26,474 nt of DNA from assembly GCA_902796975.1 (NCBI GenBank), contig CADBRF010000018.1, positions 1-26,474 of the forward strand, given 5' to 3'. The position numbers and the translations under genes are program-made. Source of the DNA: an uncultured Coriobacteriaceae bacterium. GTDB taxonomy: Bacteria; Actinomycetota; Coriobacteriia; Coriobacteriales; QAMH01. Below, piece by piece: positions 8,510 through 17,162 of this stretch (position 1 is the stretch's first letter; every line of letters begins with the position of its first letter). The notes beneath the pieces were generated by a model that had not been told where the DNA came from, did not search any database, and saw nothing but the letters and a program-made list of their open reading frames with translations.

Positions 8510-10279
8510 TTGAACGTCACAGCATTTAAAGAAGCGCAGGAAGCCTACGCTCGCGGCGATTACGAACGCGCGCTCGAAGGGTTTTCTGTCTGTACGCGCG
8601 AGCTGGACGATCTCTCGCTTGCCGATAAGAGCAAGTTCTACCATCTCATAGGCAACTGCTATATTAAGAGCGGGCGAGCGGATAAGGCGGCTGAGTACTA
8701 CCGCAAAGCACTCAATATTGCACCGCATAGCCGTCAGCCCGCCCTTCTTGTCAACCTCGGAACTGCATTGCTCAATTCCGACCAATATGAAGAGGCGCTT
8801 TCTGCTTTCGAAAACGCCCTCGATTATCCTGCTTACACCACGCCCTATCGGGCTTACAGCGGTATCGGTGCCGCCCGGCTCAAACTGGGTGATTTGACCG
8901 AGGCGGGCGCCGCATATCGCGATGCCGCGCTCGACCCTGCAAATCCTGCCCCGTCAAAAGCCCTGGTCAACCTCGGCATCTGCTTCATGGGCTTGGGACG
9001 GTCTGCCGATGCGGTCACTTCGTATGAGACTGCACTCGACTTCGCCACCGATGACGCGTCGAAATCCAAGACTCTCGCCCATCTCGGACAAGCCTATATG
9101 GCGCAAGGTCGTGTGAACAAGGCACTCGAAGCTTTCGAAACTGCCACTGCCGATGGGAATTTCGAACTTCCTCCTATGGCCCGTCACGATTATGAAATCG
9201 CCAAGGTTCTGAAGGATAAGCTCGATAAGCGCGTCCCCGGCATTCTCGACACTGGCTTCATTCCGCCCGTGGCAGCGCCTGCTGTCGCTCCGCTACCTGA
9301 TTTCACTATGCCCCAGGATCTTTCCGGCGAGCTCATCGGTGAAGATGGCATAGACCCCTTCGCGCCCAAGACGAGCGACGAAGATTACGAAAACAGCGAG
9401 TATGCCCATCCTGCAGCGTCTGAAGCAGAATCCGAAGAAGTTCCTACCCTAGAACTTGAGAAAGATCAGACGGAAGCCCAGGTGGAAGAGGCTTGCGAAA
9501 ACACGTCCGCGGAGGGCTATGACGAGGGCCAGGAGCAGCTTCCGGATGAGATAGCCACGACGAAGTTCGATGCGGTGACATCTGAGATGCCCACTGCTAA
9601 TGAGGATGTGCAAGGCGAGGGTGATGAACCCGCCAGCTCAGAGGCAGTTACCGCCGCCTTCGATTCTGTGGGAGATACTCGCCCTCAGCAGCCTATCGCG
9701 GATTCCTACGCGCCCATCCCTGTCATTTCGGAGGAGGGCTACGACGCCCAGCAGGCGGCTATCGCAAACCTAAGCGGTGAAGATGCCGACGTGCTCCCCT
9801 CTCCCGATGACACTGCGTTCTTCGATGTCACGGAGAACGAGATCAATGCGAAGGGCAGACAGGACGCACGGCGCGCGCGCAAACGCAGGGGTGTAGGTTT
9901 CAAAATCGCCATCACCTTTGTGGTTATCTGCATCATCCTAGCCGCTGCAGTATGCGCAGCGTATTTCTTCGGGTTTGGCTATCCCACCCAGGAGACAGTC
10001 ACCGGCCAGTTTGTCACCGCCGCCATAAACGGTGAGGATACAAGCGAATACTGGGCGAGCGATGTCGACGAAACGACACGCACTCAGTCGGTCGCGCTAC
10101 TGCAGGGTGTCAGCTCGTGTGAGATCGATGCGGTCGACCGCGAGATGTCCCACTCCAAAGTCTATGTAAAGGCGAAGACCAAGGAAGGCGCTGACATCTG
10201 GTACGAAGTCATGTTCAGCCGCGATGGGATTGGCTGGGCAGTCCAGTACGTCGAGCTCTATTTCCCAAGTCAGGGCTAG
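8510..10279 (+). CDS. TPR-repeat membrane protein with C-terminal extracytoplasmic domain
   Basis: A 589-residue protein of unknown role. Residues 4-220 contain about six tetratricopeptide repeats (for example YHLIGNCYIKSGRADKAAEY and VNLGICFMGLGRSADAVTSY), which mediate protein-protein contacts. Residues about 230-450 are a very acidic Glu/Asp/Ser/Ala-rich linker. A basic patch (RQDARRARKRR) then precedes a single transmembrane helix near 466-487. The last 100 residues lie outside and contain a compact domain (AAINGEDTSEYW to VQYVELYF) that could be NTF2-like; that fold is a guess. The repeats therefore face the cytoplasm. TTG 8510 was chosen because GGGGAGG at 8497-8503 precedes it. It could be an adaptor for envelope assembly. 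Confidence 0.75.
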   Translation: MNVTAFKEAQEAYARGDYERALEGFSVCTRELDDLSLADKSKFYHLIGNCYIKSGRADKAAEYYRKALNIAPHSRQPALLVNLGTALLNSDQYEEALSAFENALDYPAYTTPYRAYSGIGAARLKLGDLTEAGAAYRDAALDPANPAPSKALVNLGICFMGLGRSADAVTSYETALDFATDDASKSKTLAHLGQAYMAQGRVNKALEAFETATADGNFELPPMARHDYEIAKVLKDKLDKRVPGILDTGFIPPVAAPAVAPLPDFTMPQDLSGELIGEDGIDPFAPKTSDEDYENSEYAHPAASEAESEEVPTLELEKDQTEAQVEEACENTSAEGYDEGQEQLPDEIATTKFDAVTSEMPTANEDVQGEGDEPASSEAVTAAFDSVGDTRPQQPIADSYAPIPVISEEGYDAQQAAIANLSGEDADVLPSPDDTAFFDVTENEINAKGRQDARRARKRRGVGFKIAITFVVICIILAAAVCAAYFFGFGYPTQETVTGQFVTAAINGEDTSEYWASDVDETTRTQSVALLQGVSSCEIDAVDREMSHSKVYVKAKTKEGADIWYEVMFSRDGIGWAVQYVELYFPSQG

Positions 10280-10362
10280 TTGCCTGGCATCCAGTTCGGT
10301 GTTACGCGTGAGGAGCATGCGGCTTCCTCGCGTTTGATGTCAATTATTTGAAAGGAACACAC

Positions 10363-10767
10363 ATGATCGAGAAGACCTACACGATGATCAAGCCCGATGG
10401 CGTTCGCAACCATCACATCGGTCAGATTGTCTCCCGCTTCGAGAACGTCGGCCTTACCATTGAGCGCATGGAGCTTGGCATGGTTACCCCCGAGCAGGCA
10501 AAGGCAAACTATGCCGAGCATGAGGGCAAGCCTTTCTACGATGGCCTCATCAGCTACATCACTTCTGGTCCGGTCGTCAAGATGGTCGTTTCCGGTGAGA
10601 ACGCTGTTGCCACGGTTCGCAAGCTCATGGGCGTTACCAATCCTGCAGATGCTGCTCCTGGCACCATTCGCGGCGATTACGGCCTGACCATGGATGAGAA
10701 CGTCATCCACGGAAGCGATTCCGTTGCCTCTGCCGAGCGTGAGATTGGCGTCTTCTTCGGCGAGTAA
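10363..10767 (+). CDS. ndk: Nucleoside diphosphate kinase
   Basis: Ndk transfers the gamma-phosphate of ATP to (d)NDPs through a phospho-histidine and balances the NTP pools. The 134-residue protein is the usual length. It begins MIEKTYTMIKPDGV, with the expected nucleotide-binding residues in MGVTNPADAAPGTIRGDYG, and the active-site His116 in NVIHGSDSVASAEREI. ATG 10363 follows AAAGGA; an in-frame TTG 15 bases upstream adds five residues not seen in the family. It is followed by a strong hairpin, which probably ends this transcript. Confidence 0.97.
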   Translation: MIEKTYTMIKPDGVRNHHIGQIVSRFENVGLTIERMELGMVTPEQAKANYAEHEGKPFYDGLISYITSGPVVKMVVSGENAVATVRKLMGVTNPADAAPGTIRGDYGLTMDENVIHGSDSVASAEREIGVFFGE

Positions 10768-10790
10768 TTTCTTACTCTACATGCTCTGAT

Positions 10791-10822
10791 TGGCCCCGGG
10801 CGATTGATCTCGTCCGGGGCCA
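10791..10822 (+). terminator. GC-rich hairpin after ndk, no T-run
   Basis: TGGCCCCGG (10791-10799) pairs perfectly with CCGGGGCCA (10814-10822) around a 14-base loop, starting 23 bases after the ndk stop. A classical T-run is absent, so it is a non-canonical terminator or a 3'-end stabiliser. Confidence 0.5.
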
Positions 10823-11075
10823 TCTCGTTGAAAGACGCAAGTGAAACCAGGTTCGCGCATCTCGGGCAGCGGGTAAGTGTGTTCAGATAGTGCATTGGTC
10901 TGTTTCGTCTTGCGCTGGTTTTGCGTTGCAGTACACTACATAGCGAATTTGCGCATTCGCATGAGAGCCAAATGACCAACGTATACAATAGGGCTTCGGC
11001 ATGCGCACGAACGTGCCGATTGCTCGCAGCGAAGCGAGTTTGGCCTCGTTGGACGAGAACTGTAAAGGAGAAACC
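10823..11075 (+). promoter_or_regulatory. mreB upstream region with candidate promoters
   Basis: With the preceding hairpin this is a 308-base gap without genes. The best promoter is TTGCGC (10910-10915), 16 bases, TACACT (10932-10937), similar to the ftsE promoter. A second -10-like TACAAT at 10984-10989 has no good -35. Transcripts would carry a leader of about 80-130 bases before the AAAGGAG site at 11064-11070. Nothing coding was recognised. Confidence 0.45.
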
Positions 11076-12116
11076 GTGTCGTTTAGAGACAAACTCTTCG
11101 GCAATTCCGGGAGCGATATGGCAATCGATCTCGGCACGGCAAATACTCTCGTGTCAGTGCTGGGTCAGGGCATTGTCATCAATGAACCCTCTCTTGTCGT
11201 CATCGATCAGAACGAGAGCCGCGTTCTCGCCGTTGGCGCAGCTGCCAGGGACATGCTTGGCAGCACGTCTGAACATGTTGTTGCGGTTCGCCCTCTCAAA
11301 GACGGCGTTGTCGCCGATTTCGATGTGACCGAGGCAATGCTTCGCTATTTCATGGAGCGGGCGCAGCCCAACCATTCTCGCCTGGGCGCAAAACCTCGCG
11401 TCGTCGTGTGCGTGCCGAGTGGTGTCACTTCTCTCGAGAAACGTGCGGTCTTCGAGGCGGCAATCACTGCAGGCGCTCGCCAGGCTTTCCTCATCGAAGA
11501 GCCTATGGCGGCAGCCATCGGCGCTGGCCTCCCGGTGGATAATCCCATGGGTACTATGATTGTGGATATCGGGGGAGGCACGACGGAAATTGCCGTCATC
11601 AGCGCGGGTGGCATCGTTAGCTCCACCTCTGTTCGCTTTGCAGGCGACGCCTTCGATGCGGCGGTCGTGCAATATGTGAAGAGGCATTTCGGTGTTGCCA
11701 TTGACGAACGGACTGCTGAGGAAATCAAGATTGTCATCGGCTCTGCCGCCCCGCTTGTGGAAGAGGTAGATGTCGAGGTTCGCGGTCGCGACCTGGCCTC
11801 TGGCTCGCTTCGCACGGTGCGTATCGAATCCGAGGATGTGCGCGACGCGCTCGAAGAGCCGGTTGAGAGAATCTTCCGCGCGATTAAGGACACGCTTGTC
11901 GAAACACCGTCCGATCTTGTCAACGATATCGTGGAGTACGGCATCACGCTCACAGGAGGGGGCGCCCTGCTCCGTGGTCTCGACGAGCGTTTGCGCCAGG
12001 AAATCGGTGTGCCCGCCCACGTTTCGGAGACTGCACTCATCAATGTCGTAGAAGGTTGTGCGCGCGTGCTCGAGTCTCCGGACTTCCTGGACCAGTCGTA
12101 CATGCAGCAGAAATAG
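11076..12116 (+). CDS. mreB: Rod-shape determining protein MreB (actin-like)
   Basis: MreB polymerises under the membrane and steers the elongation peptidoglycan synthases. The 346-residue protein has actin-fold motifs: MAIDLGTANTLV (phosphate 1), VDIGGGTTEIAVIS (phosphate 2), the IEEPMAAAIGAG segment and TGGGALLRGLDERL (adenosine). GTG 11076 gives VSFRDKLFG and follows AAAGGAG at 11064-11070; an in-frame ATG at 11001 would add 25 residues without such a site. Heads the mreBCD-PBP2-rodA cluster, with mreC six bases downstream. Confidence 0.97.
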   Translation: MSFRDKLFGNSGSDMAIDLGTANTLVSVLGQGIVINEPSLVVIDQNESRVLAVGAAARDMLGSTSEHVVAVRPLKDGVVADFDVTEAMLRYFMERAQPNHSRLGAKPRVVVCVPSGVTSLEKRAVFEAAITAGARQAFLIEEPMAAAIGAGLPVDNPMGTMIVDIGGGTTEIAVISAGGIVSSTSVRFAGDAFDAAVVQYVKRHFGVAIDERTAEEIKIVIGSAAPLVEEVDVEVRGRDLASGSLRTVRIESEDVRDALEEPVERIFRAIKDTLVETPSDLVNDIVEYGITLTGGGALLRGLDERLRQEIGVPAHVSETALINVVEGCARVLESPDFLDQSYMQQK

Positions 12117-12122
12117 AAATCC

Positions 12123-13256
12123 ATGCCTCGCCTTTCTTTCCAAGGCCAGCGACGCGGAGGAGCTCCCTTGCGCTGGCTTGTTCCGGTTGTGCTAGCTGTC
12201 CTTTCCATTGCGCTCATCACCCTATGCGTGCGCATGGATGGAGGTGGGGCCTTTAGTGTTGTGCGCAGTGGCGTGCAATCCGTTACGCAGCCGCTCGAAG
12301 CTGCGGTCGCCACTGTTCCAAATCCGCTCAAGTCGATTGGACAGCCTTCCGAAGACGACAAGACGGCACAGCTTGAGCTCGAAAACTCGCAGCTCAAGAC
12401 CTTGGTTTCTCAACTCGAGGAATATCGCCAGCAAGACCAGAGGCTTACGTCGCTTCTCAAGCTCTCTGATACTTATGGCCTCGCCTCCGTTTCCGCCAAT
12501 GTCACTGGTATAACGCGCGGATGGAACCAGACGGCGACAATCAACAAGGGTTCCAGCCAGGGCATTCGTGTTGGTATGGGAGTCATCAGCTCGTGCGGCA
12601 TGTACGGACAGGTGGAAAGCGTCACGAGCTCTACTTCCACGGTGCGTCTCATGACCGATGCCAACAGCTCCGTTGGCGCTATGATTCAGGGTTCTCGAGC
12701 ACGAGGCATCCTCTCGGGCTCCTACGACGGCACGCTTACGCTCAATTATGTTGATATCAGCTATACCGTCGGCGAGGGAGACATAGTCATTTCGAGTGGA
12801 GCTGGTGGCACCTATCCCCAGGGCATCATCATAGGCACGGTGAGAAACGTCGAGCCGGATTCATCAAAGCTTTACTATCGCATCACGGTGGATCCCATTT
12901 ATCCCATAAGCTCCTGCCAGGAAGTGCTCGTGCTCACGGGTGATGAAGACGCAGTTGCCACACTCGTTGACGAGACGCTGCTCGACTCGATTGTCACCAG
13001 CATGACAAGCATCAGCACGGGCTCTAGCACCGCGAATAGCTCTGCAGCGCCTTCTTCGAGTGCGTCCACCAGCGCGCAGTCCCAGGGCACGACAAGTGCA
13101 CAGACGCAGTCATCTGCAGGTTCCAGCCAGCAGACGAATCAATCAGGGCAGCAATCTGGCCAGAGCAACACGAGCGCTAGCTCTGGAAGCGCAAGTTCTG
13201 GCAGCAACGGGGCTGCATCTGCCGCAAGCACCAACCGAGGAACGGCAGGGGAGTAG
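12123..13256 (+). CDS. mreC: Rod-shape determining protein MreC
   Basis: MreC is a bitopic membrane scaffold that activates PBP2/RodA. The 377-residue protein has one transmembrane helix (about 19-38, PVVLAVLSIALITLCVRM), a coiled coil (about 78-108, with ENSQLKTLVSQLEEYRQQ) and the periplasmic double beta-barrel domain (about 115-285: VTGITRGWNQTATINKGSSQGIRVGMGVIS and YPQGIIIGTV). The final 80 residues (about 295-377) are a Ser/Gln/Thr/Ala-rich low-complexity tail beyond the usual family end. ATG 12123 is 6 bases after mreB. The tail faces the cell wall and may act as a flexible tether. Confidence 0.94.
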   Translation: MPRLSFQGQRRGGAPLRWLVPVVLAVLSIALITLCVRMDGGGAFSVVRSGVQSVTQPLEAAVATVPNPLKSIGQPSEDDKTAQLELENSQLKTLVSQLEEYRQQDQRLTSLLKLSDTYGLASVSANVTGITRGWNQTATINKGSSQGIRVGMGVISSCGMYGQVESVTSSTSTVRLMTDANSSVGAMIQGSRARGILSGSYDGTLTLNYVDISYTVGEGDIVISSGAGGTYPQGIIIGTVRNVEPDSSKLYYRITVDPIYPISSCQEVLVLTGDEDAVATLVDETLLDSIVTSMTSISTGSSTANSSAAPSSSASTSAQSQGTTSAQTQSSAGSSQQTNQSGQQSGQSNTSASSGSASSGSNGAASAASTNRGTAGE

Positions 13257-13259
13257 AAC

Positions 13260-13820
13260 ATGCCTAAAAATACAGCATATGCTCTTACCTTCGTACTTTG
13301 TCTACTTCTGCAATTCGCCGTTGCTCCTGCAATTTGCATCGGAGGCATAGAGCCAAATTTCCTGCTCATTCCCGTCGTTCTCGTGGGGCTTAGGTCAGGC
13401 TATGCGTCAGGTTCTGCCATGGGCTTTATCTGCGGTCTTCTCGAAGACTTCGCGGGGTCTGAAATCATAGGCTGCATGGCCTTGTCCATGCTCATCGTAG
13501 GCCTCCTTGCTGGTATCGCCTCGTCGGTTATGGAAATCCGCACAGCGCCGCTACTTGCGATCACCGCGTTTGTTGCCGCCGTGCTTAACGAGTTGGCCTA
13601 TGGGCTCATCGTCGTGCTGTCCAGCGCCGATTCTGCTGGAGTGCTTTCCACAGTCGTTAGCTATTCTGCATTTACCGCGCTCTATACGGCGGTGATGCTC
13701 TTCATCGCCCTCGTGACTATCAACCTCGTGATGCACGATGACCCTGCGCCTTCCACGCGGTTGAGTGGGGGCACATCCTATGGACGGCCGCTCAAGCTCA
13801 AATCGCGGCGGCTTAGGTAA
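13260..13820 (+). CDS. mreD: Rod-shape determining protein MreD
   Basis: A 186-residue polytopic membrane protein with about five hydrophobic segments starting LTFVLCLLLQFAVAPAICIG. The motif GGIEPNFLLIPVVLVGLRSGY and the EDFAGSEIIGCMALSMLIVGL region fit MreD, as does its place after mreC (3 bases) and before PBP2. GGGGAG within the mreC stop region serves as ribosome-binding site. The last 20 residues are a basic cytoplasmic tail (RPLKLKSRRLR). MreD sequences diverge strongly, so the call leans on context. Confidence 0.88.
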   Translation: MPKNTAYALTFVLCLLLQFAVAPAICIGGIEPNFLLIPVVLVGLRSGYASGSAMGFICGLLEDFAGSEIIGCMALSMLIVGLLAGIASSVMEIRTAPLLAITAFVAAVLNELAYGLIVVLSSADSAGVLSTVVSYSAFTALYTAVMLFIALVTINLVMHDDPAPSTRLSGGTSYGRPLKLKSRRLR

Positions 13821-13876
13821 GCGGGGTTTGGCCCGTTACGTACTGCTTCGAATTGAGAGGGGGCGAGTGAAAACTT

Positions 13877-15907
13877 ATGACAACTGCTATACAAGCTGCG
13901 ATAATCGTGCTGCTCATGGTTGCAGCGGTGTGTCTTGTGGTAGTCTTCGCCCGCTCCAGCACTGGGCCTTCGGGCTCTCCGTTCGGCTCCGCCAACTTGG
14001 CCCAACCCTCTGACGGTGCGGAAGGAGCTGTTGGGCAGGGGGCAGGGAGTATCGTCCGCAAGCGTTTCCTCATCTTGCTCGGCATCGCTGGCGCTGCCCT
14101 CGCGGGCCTTGTCGCAAAGCTTTGGTCTATGCAGATCATCTCCGGGCGGTCCTATGCTCAGAGCGCTGAGGAAAACCGCACCACCGAGTTCACAACCGTT
14201 GCCCCGCGAGGCCGCATCCTCGACCGCAACGGCGTTGAACTTGTGGGCAATCGTCCGACCTATGCTGTACTCGCCAATTCCACGGTTCAGAGCAACCCCA
14301 CGGTCATCCACCGTCTTTCCAATGTCTTGGGCATTCCCCGCGAGGCAGTCGCTGCTTCGGCGGCGAGCCAGAGCGAGGGGGCCCAGGCAGACCGTCTCGT
14401 TGCTCTCGATGTAGAAGAGCGGGCAATTGCCTATATCGCTGAGCACCCTGATGCCTTCCCGGGAGTGAGCATCGAGGGAAGAACGGTGCGGTCCTATCCG
14501 CATGGAACGCTTGCCGCCCATGTGCTCGGGTATACGGGCACGATTTCGGAAAAAGAACTCTCCGATGGCAAAGAGGGCATCAACTACACATCTGGCGATG
14601 TCGTGGGCAAAGATGGCGTCGAACGCTCCTTCGAGTCTTACCTCCAGGGGGACCGCGGCGTGCGTATCGTGGAGGTCAATGCCCAGGGCGATGTTGTCAG
14701 GGCTGTGGATTCCATCGACCCGACCCAAGGCAACGATATCCGTATCACGCTCGATTACGAGGTACAAGAAGTTGCAGAGGAAGCGCTTCAGCAGGCGTTT
14801 GAGGATGCGCATGAAGCAAAGTATAAGAACGCGTCCCGCGGTGCAATTGTGTGCATGAACTGCAAGACGGGTGAAGTCATCGCGATGGCGAGCGCTCCCA
14901 CCTATAACCCAGCGGAGTTCTCGAATGGCATCTCCGCGGATGCTTGGGAATCGCTCACCGCGGAGGATTCTGGCTATCCGCTTTCCAACCGGTGTATCTC
15001 GGGTCTCTACCCAGCTGCTTCCACCTTCAAGGGCTTCACGGGCCTCGCAGGCCTGCAGTATGGATTTGCCTCCGATAGCAAGATATGGAATTGCGAAGGC
15101 ACGTGGACGGGCTTTGGCGAAGACTGGCCACAAAAATGCTGGAACACCGACGGACACGGCGAAATCGGATTCCATGAGGGCATCGTCGAATCTTGCGACG
15201 TCGTGTTTTACGAAATAGCGAAGAACTTCTACGAAGCTGATACTGAGGGCACCAACCTCCAGGATTACATCAAGAGTTGGGGAATCGGCTCGCGCACGGG
15301 CATCGAACTCCAGGGCGAGGCTGAAGGGCGTGTGCCCACGCCGGAGTGGAAGAAAAAATTCAACCGCGACGCCCCGGAAAGCCAGGCCTGGCTTCCTGGC
15401 GACATGAGCAACCTCATTATCGGCCAGGGCGACCTCCTCGTGACACCCCTGCAGATCTGCTGCGGCTATGCTGGCCTTGCAACGGGCAAGGTCCCCAAAC
15501 CGCTCCTGCTCCATTCCGTGCTCGCCGCCGACGGAAAGACGGTCGTGGTAGATGGCCTCAAGGCGGCGGGTGCTCACTTCACGCCAAAATTTACTGAGGA
15601 GAATATCGAGATAATGCGCGACGGCTTCAGGGGCGTTGTGGCAGACGGCTCTGTTGCGGGTGTGTTCGAAGATCTCGGTGTCGATATCTCTGGTAAGACC
15701 GGAACTGGCGAGGTTGTGGGCAAGGACAACTACGGCTGGTTTGTGGGCTACGGCCCTTCCGAGGACCCCGAGTATGTTTGCGCCTGCTGCATTGAAGAAG
15801 GCGGTGCTGGTGCAACATGCGCAGCGCCTGCCGTGCGTTCGGTGCTGGCGAGTGCTCTTGGCCTCGACGCAAAGCACGTTACCGGTAGCGATACGGAAGA
15901 GCGGTGA
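13877..15907 (+). CDS. mrdA: Penicillin-binding protein 2 (elongation transpeptidase) with an extra N-terminal membrane segment
   Basis: A class B PBP that crosslinks peptidoglycan in the elongasome with RodA. The 676-residue protein has the PBP-dimer domain (APRGRILDRNG at about 110, VVGKDGVERSFESYLQG) and a transpeptidase domain with S382-T-F-K385 (active Ser382), S439-C-D441 and K607-T-G609. Two hydrophobic segments occur at the N-terminus, about 6-25 and 62-82, split by a Ser/Gly-rich linker; most PBP2 proteins have only one. The second motif is SCD rather than the commoner SxN. The ATG lies after GAGGGGGCGAG. The stop overlaps the possible rodA GTG start. The gene could also be called pbpA. 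Confidence 0.93.
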   Translation: MTTAIQAAIIVLLMVAAVCLVVVFARSSTGPSGSPFGSANLAQPSDGAEGAVGQGAGSIVRKRFLILLGIAGAALAGLVAKLWSMQIISGRSYAQSAEENRTTEFTTVAPRGRILDRNGVELVGNRPTYAVLANSTVQSNPTVIHRLSNVLGIPREAVAASAASQSEGAQADRLVALDVEERAIAYIAEHPDAFPGVSIEGRTVRSYPHGTLAAHVLGYTGTISEKELSDGKEGINYTSGDVVGKDGVERSFESYLQGDRGVRIVEVNAQGDVVRAVDSIDPTQGNDIRITLDYEVQEVAEEALQQAFEDAHEAKYKNASRGAIVCMNCKTGEVIAMASAPTYNPAEFSNGISADAWESLTAEDSGYPLSNRCISGLYPAASTFKGFTGLAGLQYGFASDSKIWNCEGTWTGFGEDWPQKCWNTDGHGEIGFHEGIVESCDVVFYEIAKNFYEADTEGTNLQDYIKSWGIGSRTGIELQGEAEGRVPTPEWKKKFNRDAPESQAWLPGDMSNLIIGQGDLLVTPLQICCGYAGLATGKVPKPLLLHSVLAADGKTVVVDGLKAAGAHFTPKFTEENIEIMRDGFRGVVADGSVAGVFEDLGVDISGKTGTGEVVGKDNYGWFVGYGPSEDPEYVCACCIEEGGAGATCAAPAVRSVLASALGLDAKHVTGSDTEER

Positions 15908-17148
15908 GAGCTATGCCACGTTTTGCGCTCGCATCTCACAAGGTCGTGCATACGCGCACGGCCGAAACGCCGAAAGACAAGCCATCGAAATTCGCCTGGT
16001 TCGCCCAGTCAAAGGTCTGTTTCCCCTTGCTCGCTATTGTGGCGGCCCTGCTCATCTATGGCCTTATCACCGTCCGGTCAGTCACGCTGGTCGATGCCGA
16101 CTACTCCTTTTCCAGGCAACTCTTCGGCGTGGTTATTGGCATCGGAGTCATGGCCCTGTTCTGGAAGTTTGATTATCGCAAGTTCGGGGAGTGGTTTGTT
16201 CCGCTGCTTGTTATCGACATTGTTCTCATCCTCCTGCCTCTCGTTCCTGGCTTGGGCATTGAGGCAAACGGCGCGACTTCCTGGATCAAAGTTGGCAGTT
16301 TCACTTTCCAACCTTCCGAGATTGCCAAGCCTGTCACTATCGTCGTCATGGCTTCTGCGACTGCTCGCTATGGCGGGACAATCGTGTCTGCCAGTGATTT
16401 CTTCAGGCTTTTCGCGCTTATCCTCATCCCCTTCGTCCTTCTGGCAACAGAAGACCTGGGCAGCGCGCTCGTCATCCTCATCTCGGGCTTTGTCATCATG
16501 TTCGTCGGGGGACTCGACCGCAAATGGATTGTGCTCACCCTCGTTTGCGGGGTGCTGGGAGTCGCTGTCCTGCTCGGTGCGAATAGCGTGGTCAACACAT
16601 TTACGGGTGGGTCTGTGCAGCTTATCAAGCCCTATCAGATGAGCCGTCTTCTCGTGTTCGTCGACCAGGATAATCCAGACTACGCAGATGATGCCTACAA
16701 TCTGAACCAGGCCAAGATTGCCGTTGGCTCGGGCGAGGTTGTGGGCAAGGGGTATGGCAACGCGACGCAGTCTTCTGGTGGCTTCCTTCCCGAGGCGGCT
16801 ACGGACTTTATCTTCTGCGTTGTGGCAGAGCAGTTCGGCTTCGTGGGTTCCTTCGTTCTCATCGGCCTTTACCTGGCGCTTCTGCTGGTGGCTCTCTCCA
16901 TTGGGCTTCGAGCAGGAGACCTTTTCGGTTCGCTTATCGTCTCGGGCGTCATGGGCATGTGGCTGTTCCAGATTGTCGAGAACATTGGTATGGACCTTGG
17001 ACTTATGCCCATCACGGGTATTCCCTTGCCTTTCATGAGCTATGGTTCATCATTTATGATCATGAACTTCATCTGCATTGGCATGCTGATGTCTATCTGG
17101 ATGCGCAAGGGAGATAATCCCGTCAACACTAATGATATTCAAAATTAA
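15904..17148 (+). CDS. rodA: RodA, SEDS-family peptidoglycan glycosyltransferase
   Basis: RodA polymerises glycan strands from lipid II in the elongasome. The 414-residue protein has about ten transmembrane helices and the SEDS signatures: GATSWIKVGSFTFQPSEIAKP, ATDFIFCVVAEQFGFVG (with the catalytic-region Asp) and GIPLPFMSYGSSFMIMNF. A basic/polar cytoplasmic arm of about 35 residues precedes the first helix. The start is GTG 15904, overlapping the PBP2 stop, or ATG 15913; GGAAG at 15895-15899 favours the former slightly. Its place directly after PBP2 makes RodA more likely than FtsW. Confidence 0.93.
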   Translation: MRAMPRFALASHKVVHTRTAETPKDKPSKFAWFAQSKVCFPLLAIVAALLIYGLITVRSVTLVDADYSFSRQLFGVVIGIGVMALFWKFDYRKFGEWFVPLLVIDIVLILLPLVPGLGIEANGATSWIKVGSFTFQPSEIAKPVTIVVMASATARYGGTIVSASDFFRLFALILIPFVLLATEDLGSALVILISGFVIMFVGGLDRKWIVLTLVCGVLGVAVLLGANSVVNTFTGGSVQLIKPYQMSRLLVFVDQDNPDYADDAYNLNQAKIAVGSGEVVGKGYGNATQSSGGFLPEAATDFIFCVVAEQFGFVGSFVLIGLYLALLLVALSIGLRAGDLFGSLIVSGVMGMWLFQIVENIGMDLGLMPITGIPLPFMSYGSSFMIMNFICIGMLMSIWMRKGDNPVNTNDIQN

Positions 17149-17162
17149 GGCAAGGAGGAAGC

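Noticed and set aside
11154..12397. 329- and 350-residue minus-strand frames opposite mreB
   Set aside because: mreB is unambiguous on the plus strand; these have no motif.
13778..15877. 699-residue open frame on the minus strand opposite PBP2
   Set aside because: It is a codon-bias shadow of the G+C-rich PBP2 gene; it has no domain, odd composition and an intact family gene on the other strand.
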